A stretch of DNA of 64,000 nt from Liopterus haemorrhoidalis (lineage: Eukaryota; Arthropoda; Insecta; Coleoptera; Dytiscidae): contig OZ020616.1 of the NCBI GenBank assembly GCA_963971575.1, positions 2,810,924 through 2,874,923 of the forward strand. Reading direction: 5' to 3'. Under the pieces are notes generated by a model, which saw only the letters and a program-made list of their open reading frames with translations, was not told where the DNA came from and did not search any database. A program made the translations under genes and the position numbers. Of this stretch, positions 53,871-64,000 are shown piece after piece (the first letter of the stretch is position 1; every line of letters starts with the position of its first letter).

Positions 53871-55835
53871 TACTATAAAATTGTAATATCCTCAGCACTT
53901 TCGTTAACAAACTAACATTAAACTATAGAAAATACAGTTCGAAGTGAACACCACACCGTTTTAAGAGTTATTAAATAATGACCTTGATCTCACAAATGCT
54001 GACGTATAAATGTTATCAGCTGGAAAATTATGAAAGTCATTTGAAACTTTAGCGACGAAATATCCCTAAAATTTACAGGTGTAATTATAGTGTAAAAATT
54101 GTTGTTAAGTTGGTATTAAAATACAGGGTCGGCTTTGACAACTCAACCACATGTAGCTTTTGAAAATATTAGTTTAAATTATTCATCTTAAACCAAATCT
54201 TTAAGTTTTTAATTTATCTTTAATTTAATATAAATAGCTTTCTATTAGTCCTACAAAAAGCTCAATAATGCTTAGTTAAGTATTGATTAATTCAACTGAA
54301 TTTTACTTAAGTGGGACCTGTCATTTGTTTAGGGAATAAAAAACATTGGACAGAGCGCTAATTTCAAAACTGATAAATTTTGAAAAAACTTGAAAGTTTA
54401 TCAGTTGATTTTATCGAAGATAAATCAGATAGCATTGTCATCGTAATTTTAGAGTTATGAAGGACAAATCAGTAGCAAACTATGGATTTTGAAATCTAGT
54501 AACTTTTAACACTTTTGATAATTTTGTTAAAAAACACTTACTCCCATTTTCTCAATCATTAACCCCTCATCCAGGTGTAGGAGCTCGCCCTCTGGCATCA
54601 GCAATTAACCTCGTTGCAGAAATAGTCCGATGTAAAATAAATTTAAAAAAATTATATACATAAATATTTTGTTTATAAATATGTCTATTGAAGAATCAAC
54701 TTTAAATGCTATATATTTTTCATTCTTCTCTATGACGTGAAAATATGGACCCTTGATACAAGTATTGTAAAGAAGTTAGATTTTCGAAATATATTTTTAC
54801 CGACGTTTATATATTATGCTTAAATACATTCTTGTGAACTGTTGTAAATGTATTTTGTGATTTGATTATCTACTTAACATGTAAAGCAGTACAAAGATAA
54901 TTTTTACATAATTAATCTTACCTGAACATTAAAAATAAATTACTAAACTTTCTAAATAAATTAGTAGAAATATTTAAAATGTTATGAACTATAATTTGCA
55001 AACAATTACCAGGGGTTCTGAATCGGCGTTCCGTTGACAATCAATTGCTTTTCAAAATGATGTAGATAAATAAAAAGAAATATTTTCGATATTGATTAGG
55101 TACTTATTTGTATTGCGAAAATACAGGGAGAAGGCATTAGTTAAAAGGCTGCCAAGAAAGTGCAAAAACAAATAGCCCAATTTCTTAATGTACTATAAAC
55201 ATTCATTTAATAAGTCGATTACTGTTATGAGTCACTAATCACTTATTATTTTTAATACCACAAAAAGCGCTTTACTCTACTTACCATGTTTAAAACGTTC
55301 ATTATTCACGGCTGAGAACGCATGCGCATTCCATTATACACGGCGTGTAAAATGAGCAGCTTTATGTATTTACAGTTCGATACATAATACATTTATTATT
55401 TGATGGTCAATGATAATAGTATATTCTGTAACAAGGTTGGAATGAGAAAATTCGATGCGAGTGGAACATACTATTTTAGGTTAAGAAGTTATGTTGCATA
55501 TATCTTAATGTAACCCTACAAAAACAAAAGACAACAAGGAATAGTTATTCCATAACAAGTGATGGAATGAAATACACGCAAAATGCATAAGAAGATAAGT
55601 GCTTTACAATAACATTCCAACTCTTGTGTTAGAATATTAACTTTCTGTAGTCAAAATTGGTTTTAGAATTGGTAAATTCTATAGTGGTCGTGGAGAATTC
55701 TATGTTTATTTTATTGTGTCAAAATAAAATGATCAAAATTAATATATAAGCTTCCCTCTTACAGATTTTTTTCGAAATGGACCCCATACCATATTTTGGT
55801 GTGTGCGCCTACCCCCTGGTTTCTATTAGTTCACA
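53871..55835. other. region upstream of cytochrome b5, no gene recognised
   Basis: It should include the cytochrome b5 promoter and 5' UTR on the minus strand, but no TATA box or initiator can be assigned with confidence. The rest is AT-rich without recognisable coding sequence. Confidence 0.4.
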
Positions 55836-55837
55836 TA

Positions 55838-55905
55838 ATAATAATAATAAATCTCTTTATTGGCAAGGTTCAGTTTACACTGCTTTACCACCGAGAGCCT
55901 AATGT
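55838..55905 (-). repeat. 3' tail of a CR1/L2-like LINE
   Basis: On the minus strand AACCTTGCCAATAAAGAGAT is followed by TTATTATTATTATTATT, a common insect LINE end. Only about 70 bases are present. It sits against the end of a CAGA-repeat copy. Confidence 0.6.
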
Positions 55906-55907
55906 AT

Positions 55908-56215
55908 ATTTTTTACCGACCGCCAACATATATAAGGTGTGATCATACCGATTTTGACATTTCGAGATTTCGATGGATCTCCACGAATTGAGGTCCCTAC
56001 TTAACGTTTTGACTATTTTTAGCATGATGTCTGTCGCTCTGTCTGTCCGTCCGTCTGTCTGTGTACACGTGCAGAGCAAATTCAGCTAAAAGGATTTTTA
56101 TGAAACTTCATATTTAAGCTTTTGACATCAATGGCACGAGTTGATCAACTTTTGGTAAAAATCAGTTCAATAGAAATAGGAGTTTAATCAGGTCGATTTT
56201 AAGATTTTTAAAAAT
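55908..56215 (-). repeat. dispersed CAGA repeat, reverse copy
   Basis: It runs from TTTTTACCGACCGCCAACAT to AGTTTAATCAGGTCGATTTT, with a short microsatellite (56028-56062). The distal segment present at 57.3 kb is missing. Confidence 0.9.
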
Positions 56216-56499
56216 AAAAGTTAACATTGCATGTAAAAATATAAATGTGCAAAAATATATGAGTATAAAATTATTATTTGCCTTGAATGAATTATAACGG
56301 CATGTTTTCTTTGAAAGTTTTATAGTATTTATATAAGATTTTATTATGAACATTTAATTTGGTAGAAAACAAATTTAAAGATAACCTACTGACTCTACTA
56401 AAATGCATGGGCTATTTAAAATATATTAAACTGAATGATTTATTAGATATTTTACGATTATTATATTTAAAATGATATTTATTTTTCAGAAATTCTGTC

Positions 56500-56722
56500 T
56501 TATATAGGGAAATAAATTTTAGATCCCAGCGCAACGGCGATTATTAATTTTCAACTTCGATAGACGATATTTTTTTGTTATTTAAACATTTGTAAACATG
56601 TATTTGTTGATACATGTATATGTTGTCGTCAGCTGTGTAACCATAACTTGAAATATCCTCTATCGAAGTTAAAAATTGACCGCCATGGCGTCGAGTTTTT
56701 AAATTTATCCCTATAAATTAGG
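56500..56722. mobile_element. about 220-bp MITE with about 70-bp inverted ends
   Basis: Left TATAGGGAAATAAATTTTAG and right AATTTATCCCTATA are complementary. The arms include CAACTTCGATAGACGATAT and ATATCCTCTATCGAAGTT. No coding sequence. Confidence 0.7.
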
Positions 56723-56726
56723 GTGA

Positions 56727-56936
56727 CCATTTTCTTGGAGACGGCAATGCGGGACGGAGCAAAGAAAAGGTCGTCACTTCCGAAATATAAGTGAAGAGCA
56801 AACAAAAAAAAGGTCCTCACCTCCCAAATATAAGTAAAAAGCAAATATAAGGTCTTCACCTCCCAAATATAAGTACGGAGCAAAATTAGGCTCTGGGGAC
56901 ACCAAATCAAAATGCGGGACGAATGGTCACCCTACT
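56727..56936. mobile_element. TAGGGTGACCAT element, inverted relative to the 7.9-kb copy
   Basis: Ends TAGGGTGACCATTTTC and CGAATGGTCACCCTA are complementary. Internal AGGTCCTCACCTCCCAAATA units are the reverse complement of the GGTGAAGACC units at 8040-8140, three to four copies here. Confidence 0.8.
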
Positions 56937-57344
56937 ATAAATGTATCCTAAAATTGTAGGGGAAAATAAATGTGACTCACTTCAGTATTTTATACGATTT
57001 CACAAATAATTAGGTCTACTTTTATGTTATCAGGAAATTATGAACATAGTATTCTACATCTTCCAAAATTAAGAAACTCGTCTTATTGACTGTTTGTGAG
57101 ACAGTATCTAGATCAGTGATTTTTAACCTTTTTGAATCACAGGTCGGCTAGACGTTTTTAGTGTTTTTTTTTTATTAATCTAGTCCCTCTGGGAGATAGG
57201 ATAGGAGACTAAAGATTTACTGAAACATTATTGATATGTATATAGTCAGATTTTTTTAAATAAAAAAATGACGTCAAATATATTTGCCTATTATGTTAAC
57301 ATAGTATGAAAAGTACTTATTTGCAGTAAATTAAAATACAGCAA

Positions 57345-57875
57345 AATCAGCTGTGGCCACCACAGGACCGACCGCCATCGTAAAGTACTTATATAAAATA
57401 CATTCTAGCAGCAGAGTAGAAATAAGTTGGCCTAATATTTTCTAACAGAGATATTATTTATCATGACCATGAAAACGTTACATATAAGTATGAAAAAATT
57501 GAGACTTGGAAAAAATATCGAAAAATTTTACAGAAATTATTCGAAATTTTTCGTTTTATCAAAAAACTTCTCAAATAAAAGTTATCAGTTATTGCTTTTA
57601 TAGCAACTTTTGTTCAATAATTTTTTTCGAAATATTTTTGTTATGTAATATTCACAAAAATCTTAAAATCGACACGAGTAAACTCCCATTTTTAGCCGAA
57701 TTTGCTCTGCTCGTGTACACAGACAGACGGACAGACAGACAGATATCATGCTAAAAATAGTCAAAACGTTATGTAGGGACCTCAATTCGTGGAGATCCAT
57801 CAAAATCTCGAAATGTTAAAATCGGTATGATCACAATACCTCCCTTATATATGTTGGCGGTCGGTAATAAATAGT
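57345..57875 (+). repeat. dispersed CAGA repeat, most complete uninterrupted copy
   Basis: From AAAATCAGCTGTGGCCACCA to ATGTTGGCGGTCGGTAA, about 530 bp, with only a short microsatellite (57720-57742) and lacking the TTGATCAACT block of other copies. It serves as the empty-site reference for the LINE at 47286. There is no coding potential or inverted termini, so the family type is unknown. Confidence 0.85.
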
Positions 57876-58345
57876 GAAGTAGTACATAAAAGTGTTGGAA
57901 ATAGTTTTTAGAAGTGGATATAACTTAACTTGTTTGACATTTGTAAGTTAAAATCGAGCTGTAGTACGCAAGTGCACAGAATGAACAACGTCTGAACTGC
58001 CGTTGGTATTGAATGTTCGTCAACTTTCTACTTTTGACGCCTTTGAACGTTGACGTAGAACACCTAACCTCAGTTTTTACCGAATGATAAAGTGTTTGTA
58101 TGTATAAATAACTTGCATACAACATAAATAGCATCATACACAAGTCTTCATCATCCATTATAATTTTAATAAGAGAAAGCGCACGTATAAACACAGATAT
58201 AGGTTGTCAATTTGACGGCGTTAAAAATTATTGCATTGTGTGCAGGCGAAAATTCAACGCCGTTCTCAACGGCGCAAATGCAACGCCGTCGCAAATGACG
58301 GCGTAGCGCGCTGTGCATTTTGTTCCAGGCTTTATAGTGAGAAGG

Positions 58346-58620
58346 GTATCATAACACTATTTTATTTGACTTAGTACTCGTTGACTCGTACTTAGCGTTT
58401 ACTTCTGTAGTTTGCTGAGTAGATTTTTTGATTTTATCTGCATTTTTCATAACGGTAGTAACAGTTGAAGGCGGTAAATTCATTATCCTGCAGACATCGG
58501 ACGTTTTCCCCCCACTTTCCATTCGTCTAATAACCTCAATATTCTTCTCACGGGAGATAAAAAATTCTAGCCCTTTTAGGTCCATCTTGAGTTAACATTT
58601 CCTTCCTCTTCTCAGACATG
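58346..58620 (-). pseudogene. pogo/Tigger transposase, CENP-B-type helix-turn-helix
   Basis: A minus-strand frame holds REKNIEVIRRMESGGKTSDV and CRIMNLPPSTVTTVMKNADK, the N-terminal PSQ/CENP-B HTH of Tigger-like transposases. The initiating part (MSEKRKEMLTQDGPKRA) is in another frame, so a frameshift separates them. The second HTH and the catalytic domain are absent. Confidence 0.75.
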
Positions 58621-58933
58621 GTATTTGTTTTGCTGTACCCTTTTGTATATGCGCATACAAAAAAAAATACCTATTTTATAGAAACAAATAAACTAATTCA
58701 ATTACGAATAACTAAACCAGATATTAGCCAGACGTGTAGGATACTTATGCGCAATGATACTGGAGCACTGTCCAGTCTAGTTGTCGCGGTACTTTCCCGA
58801 TCATATCGGGGAATTCCAGGCGTATGATAGTTAATTCAGCGCGGGCGTGAATTCAGACGTATATCGAGTCCTACCAGTATTTCCTTTTGTAAGTATTTTT
58901 TTCGAAGCGTCAGTATTTTCACTATATGTAGGG

Positions 58934-59215
58934 CACAGAGACGCAGTAAGGGGGGGCGGAGGGGGCGATGGCCCCTAGCGCACTAAGGAAAAGGGCGTTG
59001 ACGAGCTTGACTACGATGCGCCACATTGCGAAGGTGAGGACCTTTTTTTTTGCTCATCACTTGGATTTTGGGAGGTGAGGACCTTTTTTTTGCTCATCAT
59101 TTAGATTTTGGAAGGTGAGAACATTGTTTTTGTTTATCACTTACATTTATTTGCCAAGGGCGCCGAAACACGGTTTTGCCCCTAGCGCAAGTTTTCCTTA
59201 CTGCGGCTCTGGAGA
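58934..59215. mobile_element. GC-richer DNA element with CGCAGTAAGG ends
   Basis: The left end GACGCAGTAAGG...GCCCCTAGCGC and the right end, complement of GCCGCAGTAAGGAAAACTTG, are similar inverted repeats. Inside are two to three GGTGAGGACCTTTTTTTT units shared with the elements at 7942 and 56727. Confidence 0.6.
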
Positions 59216-59270
59216 TGCATATGTATGCCAAATTTCAACTGATACCCAGCCGTTCCAGGGTTATAGAGTT

Positions 59271-61848
59271 ATGGCGGTATTCTGAAGTTTCCATCGTAAC
59301 ACCCGTGAACTTAACACCAATGAAAATAACACTGCTCTATTAAAACAGATTTAACATCGCTGAAAAAATCAGTATTCTGAACAACCCGATGTAAAATCCA
59401 ATGTTACAATTTGTTTCCGGTGTAGAATTAACACTGGGGCTAACTTCACGTTCGTTTTGACAGCCGTGTAAGAATTGTTTTGTTGGGTTAACGTTTTTAA
59501 AACGGTTAAATAATTATTTATAAATTAGAAATAAAAACAGAAGACATTAAAAATGTAACTACTATTGCAGAAGGCTAAACCAAATGTTTCTGCAGGATTA
59601 GGTACGGGTTATAATTATTAATGGAATTCCAGTGTTTGATGTCATTCATATTACTACAAAACCTATTTCTTTTGTTTTGAATTGTAAATCAACATGGGTT
59701 TTTACAATTCATGTAATTTTAACACAGGTAATTTCGACCCTTTTTAATGAGAGTACTTTCTCAGAAAAATGTCCTAATCTGTAACATATGTAATCACAGG
59801 GATTGAGGGTTTGTTTAACCCCGGTAATTCCTACCAAAGATCTCTTACATAAATAGGATAGCTTGCAAAAATAGATCAGTCGCACCGTTGAGTTACCTGA
59901 AAACAGTATATATTGCAAAGTTCCAGAATTTAAAAAAATTAGTAAATCGCTTCAAAATGCATCGTTCGAACAGTAAGTATTTTACATGTTAAAAGAAACT
60001 TAATGTTATTTTGGTAAAAATTCCATTCTGTACTTGGGTACTGAGTGGAATTTGAGCCGTTATTTTTTAAGCTTATAAAATAAATTTTCTTTTCTATATA
60101 GACAATCACGAAAGCGAAGTGATTTTAGTTGAAAATTTGTTCAAAATAAAATTTAACACCACTCTAATCTCAATTCCGTCGAGCTCTTTGCTAGCGGTTA
60201 ATCTAACAACTAAAATGTTAATTCACATCGACGAACGTTAACATAGCGACGTTTCAAAATACCGTTTTTCTAACATCGTTCAATTTCGGGCGATTCCGTC
60301 GATGTGCGACTTAACCTAGGATGATTAAGTAAAGGATGCGCTATTCGTGTGTAAAATGTGTGGAAACCCTTACTGAGTGAGAAAGATATATATCGCGGTA
60401 CTGCGAACACACGAAAGACGCTATTACTGTGCTAAATTGTTAGATATGCACAAGATGGCGAAAAGAAAAATGTTCAACAGACTTGTGATATTTCAAAACG
60501 AATAAAAATATGTGTATCTATTTGTGTCATATATTTTATTTCCATACTTTCATTTAATCAATTGTCACAACCAAATAAAAATTATCAAACCATCCCTTAT
60601 AGGTAAAGATTAGAATATTTCTATGTAATGTAAAAAAATATACAGTCTGTTTCAAACGCTTAGGCGGAACTAAATGGGAATTTCGTTCTTTTAGGTTGTC
60701 ACAACAAGGGACCTTGCTTGGGTTATTTCATTTTTCAAGTTGGAATGTCAAAATTTAAAATTACAACAAACCATGGAAACGAATGACCTATTTCAAAATT
60801 AAATTATTTTTTTATATATTTTAATGACAAGAAAATAAATAAATGGGAAATTTGTATTAAGAATGACACAAAAAATCAAAATATAAAGAAAATGACATTT
60901 TAAAATGATATTAACCTTAATCAAAAAATGTTTATTGTAAGTATGATTTACAAAGCTTAAACAAAACGGCCGAAAAGCACGATTTAAGCGATGAAAGTAA
61001 CTAAATTGCAAAATCTAGTTCCGCCTAAGCGTTTGAAACAGACTGTATATCAAAATTAACCCCTCTGCACCCCCTCCCCCATATATTTCATTCTGTACAT
61101 CCGTCTTTCAATCCTTCATTAATCGAACGATAAAAATTAAATTAATTTCTAGTTTGTGGGGGGATACTCAAAGGATGTGGCCCTTCAACGTCTTATCGGA
61201 ATATTTGAAAAGGACCCATAGCTAGCCACCTCTGGTATTTTGAATCATTAAATTTAATAGAGATTCTTGCAATCGGGCCATAGTCATGTAATTTTCGCAA
61301 CAGATGTTTGGGTAGTATTATTTGGCACTAATATTTTTCAAGCTTATTTTAGTTTATTGTAACTACCACTTTATCCTTTAACTGACTGATTAAATTCATA
61401 ATACTGCCTCCTTTATTGGCAGCCTTTAATTTTTAAAATATCATTAAAGATTGTTTTAATGACAAATAATATTATTTTAAAATGATTAGATAAATTTTAA
61501 ATACACATTTATACAGTTTCAGGTCCGTTTGACACGATACGCAGAAAATTAACACCGTGTTATACAAATTTCTCAAATATGTTATAAAATTTGCTGTGAA
61601 ATTACGAGATTTTAGAATAATTTCTAAGAAATTCCATAATTATTTTCATTTAAAAATACGAATGTTCATGTCAAATTCAAATGTAGCACATGCGCATTAC
61701 GTAGTTGCAGAGTGCACAGTACAGACATATATTGCCTTCTTTCTCAACAGGGGTTTCCACACAATCGTCAATGTTGTTAGTATACGAATAGCGCATCCTT
61801 TACTTAATCGTCCTAGGACTTAACATCTAACTTACAGAATACCGCCAT
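59271..61848. mobile_element. composite inverted-repeat structure, about 2.6 kb
   Basis: The outer ends are ATGGCGGTATTCTGAAGTTT and, on the other strand, ATGGCGGTATTCTGTAAGTT. A second inverted pair with TAAGTAAAGGATGCGCTATT lies at 60311-60347 and 61785-61822. The MITE at 60643-61045 is nested inside. No transposase frame is found. The unequal spacing suggests one element inserted in or rearranged with another. Confidence 0.5.
60643..61045. mobile_element. CAGTCTGTTCC-family MITE, copy 3
   Basis: 403 bp with ends CAGTCTGTTTCAAACGCTTA and TAAGCGTTTGAAACAGACTG, TA-flanked. The terminal changes relative to other copies are matched on both ends. Confidence 0.92.
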
Positions 61849-62213
61849 TAGTTTCAATAGAGAAAAAGCCAAAAACGGTTTTAGTCTACCGATCAGCTAA
61901 CCGTTTCAATAGCGTCGTATTGTTTGGGAACTGGAGAGATCACTGCTTCCACGGTCCGTAGACTATATTGTTGCCTCAATTCATGCGAGAGTGACGTACT
62001 TGCTGTTATTTATACTTGCTAATAGGGGATACGCATAAAATTTGTATTTCCTTAAAACTACATTATTTTGATATGTTAATGTTAGTTATGTCACCTAATA
62101 AAACAAAAATTACATTTTAATTAATATTATAGCCAAATTTTTGAATTAAAATATTGTAAATTTAAAATAAGCCGACCACGGAGCGAAGGCTGCCGAGTAA
62201 AAACGACTGAGTA

Positions 62214-62221
62214 TGACGTCA
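62214..62221 (+). promoter_or_regulatory. TGACGTCA (CRE-like) octamer
   Basis: A perfect CREB/ATF palindrome 121 bases before the start codon of the 62342 exon. A second is at 62806-62813. Confidence 0.35.
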
Positions 62222-62341
62222 AACGATAGGGGTTTCACGTCACAGATACAGCTACAACATAATCTTTACACGTGTGTGTATTGTATTGTTCGAGAGTTTT
62301 GTAATTGTTTTTAAACAATTTTTCACGCATTTATTATTAAA

Positions 62342-62464
62342 ATGGCAGATAAAGATTTTGTTAGGGCTCAGAGTGATAATTTACCCAACATTGATGCATT
62401 TATGCTCATGGAATATATGAAAAATAATGAATGCTACAGTGCTGAAGAAATACGTGGTGTCAAA
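62342..62464 (+). CDS. first exon of a SWIM/YqaJ-type transposon-associated protein, partial
   Basis: 41 codons read MADKDFVRAQSDNLPNIDAF, MLMEYMKNNECYSAEEIRGV and K, then a GTAATT donor at 62465. The pattern (PNID.FM..EFM..N....AEEIRGVK) resembles the start of insect proteins that have a SWIM zinc motif and a YqaJ-like nuclease, found in some DNA transposons. I recognise the pattern but cannot confirm it without a search. No following exon is seen inside the inverted repeats or before the window ends. Confidence 0.5.
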
Positions 62465-63079
62465 GTAATTTTTATTTTATATTCTATAACTTTATGTAAA
62501 CAAACGCTGCAACTCTGTAAAATGTAAATATTTATGTAATTTAGATGTCAGAATTTTACTACATTGTTTACATGAAGTTACAAAACGTTAGAGGCATAAT
62601 TGAAATACTGCAATATAAGTTATCTATTTTAATATAAAATTTAATTCGGTAAACATGTATAAATTGTTTTTATAGAATTAAACTTTATTTTAATTAAAAT
62701 CACTCTAACTTTACATAACCTATAAAAGTTATACAAACAAATAAGTTCACAACAGACTATGTACGCCGGTAAGCTAGTAGTGTCATGCGTCAGTTAGAAG
62801 GGGTATGACGTCACACGTCGTTTTCGCGCGCTACATACATTTATGATTTTTTTAAGCCTTCAAATTACAAAAAAAAAAAATTAAAAACTGTTTTTTATGT
62901 TTATATGCAACAAGAGGAATATAATAAAAAAAATTAAAAAAATCATGCTTATCCCCTATTAACATAGCAACCTCCACAAATGCTGAGTATCGGACATACT
63001 GAAGTACGTCAACCTCACCCGAAGTAAGGCAACCGTATACTCTACAGACCTTGGAAGCAGTGATGGTATTTTCGCGAAA

Positions 63080-63830
63080 TATTCATCGCCACTGATGATT
63101 TCCCGTATAAGTTTCACGCATACACAATGATGTCAATGATTATTTCTTTATTGAAACAAACTCTACCTACGAAACAATAGATATATAGTAAAAAGGTTGT
63201 AAATTAAACAGTTAGCATATCAGATTTATTTACTCAATATTACAAATGTTATTGATGTATATGCAAGTACATACATATATGCATTGCATATATAATTAAA
63301 TTAATAGTAATCTTTGAAGCATTACCAAAAGGTGAGTGTCTATATTTTATATAACAGTGTGTAATATTTATATAACTACATTTTTTTATTATTACAAATA
63401 TGTACATAGTAATAAAATTAATTGTAGCAAATATTCTTGCAAAAGATAATTTATCATTATTTGTTACATTTCTAAAATACAATCCTACACTAAAAGGACT
63501 ATACAAAAGCGAGTTATATCAGAAAAAAAATATCAATTACATATTTAAAATTAAGGAATACATTAAACAAATTAAATAATAAATATATTACTTTCAAATT
63601 TATAACAATAAAATATTTAATAAAAAGTGAGTATTAATAATTAATAACTAAAGTAAAAATTCGTAGAAAAAGTATAATAATTGTTCATAGTTCAAATTTA
63701 ATCAATATTTTGGGGACTATGGTGGACGCTACCTAAAGATAGTTGATTAAAGTACCATTCATAGTTCATCTTTTAAAAGATATCAGTTCGTCAAGGATGA
63801 AATTTGTAATTAATAATATTGTCACCTTTA
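63080..63830. other. AT-rich sequence, nothing recognised
   Basis: No termini, repeats or frames of note. A minus-strand 85-codon frame (63249-63506) has no recognisable content. Confidence 0.4.
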
Positions 63831-63950
63831 AGGATTCCACACACCAAAGCGGCCGCGGTGGCGGCCACGGTAGCGATACGACTAGCGATCAGGTCTCCTC
63901 ACACTAACGCGGTGGGAGTGGCGGTAGCGATCAGTTATTGAATCACGGTC
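63831..63950. repeat. GC-rich internal duplication near the window end
   Basis: CCACACACCAAAGCGGCCGC with GTGGCGGCCACGGTAGCGAT and TCACACTAACGCGGTGGGAG with TGGCGGTAGCGATCAG are two related halves about 65 bases apart. This may be the end of an element that continues outside the window. Confidence 0.5.
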
Positions 63951-64000
63951 TATAGTTGTATGATAATATTGATTGCGAGAATACAATAGAATAATTAATT

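Larger units (their letters stand above)
61930..63075 (+). mobile_element. inverted-repeat element carrying a YqaJ/SWIM-like first exon
   Basis: The left arm (about 61940-62040: TCACTGCTTCCACGGTCCGT, GTGACGTACTTGC, TAATAGGGGATACGCAT) and the right arm (62945-63065) are imperfect inverted copies. Between them lie a short coding exon (62342-62464) and two TGACGTCA octamers. This looks like a deletion derivative of a larger transposon. Confidence 0.6.

Overview
This is a piece of an AT-rich insect genome. It carries three conserved, spliced eukaryotic housekeeping genes with GT-AG introns. The gaps hold insect-type transposons (mariner, Tc1, hAT, a CR1-like LINE and many MITEs). The order of insect cannot be fixed from the sequence. 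There are no bacterial, CRISPR or rRNA features and no intact tRNA gene.

Layout. 171-9613 (+) holds the last seven exons of alpha-spectrin; the 5' part lies outside the window. Its introns carry a nested hAT insertion and a broken ZBED-like hAT gene. 9963-11752 is a decayed mariner. 12120-13460 (+) is a THAP-domain gene whose intron is almost entirely a MITE and whose two exons do not join in frame. 14415-27556 (+) is a complete nine-exon WDR46 (UTP7/BING4) gene, with introns packed with MITEs, a LINE fragment and a nearly intact mariner. 27965-31856 is a 3.9-kb, 48-bp minisatellite arranged as two opposite-facing arms. 34437-53870 (-) is a three-exon cytochrome b5 gene whose first intron is 17.4 kb. 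That intron contains a Tc1 element, copies of a dispersed repeat with a CAGA/CGGA microsatellite, a Stowaway-like element and a full-length 4.2-kb LINE. 53871-64000 has no recognised host gene. It holds TE remnants, among them a pogo-type helix-turn-helix and an inverted-repeat element carrying a first exon that resembles SWIM/YqaJ-type transposon proteins.

The host genes are functionally unrelated: spectrin membrane skeleton, small-subunit rRNA processing, and ER electron transfer. WDR46 and cytochrome b5 are convergent, with the minisatellite between their 3' ends.

The observations most worth a second look are these. (1) The LINE has an A AAA AAC slippery heptamer just before the ORF1 stop that places ribosomes exactly in the ORF2 frame. 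(2) A LINE insertion in WDR46 intron 5 has a 17-bp target duplication that copies the exon 6 splice acceptor. (3) The minisatellite is a very large inverted array with higher-order units. (4) An insect element has Stowaway-like termini and a plant-mariner-like transposase tail.
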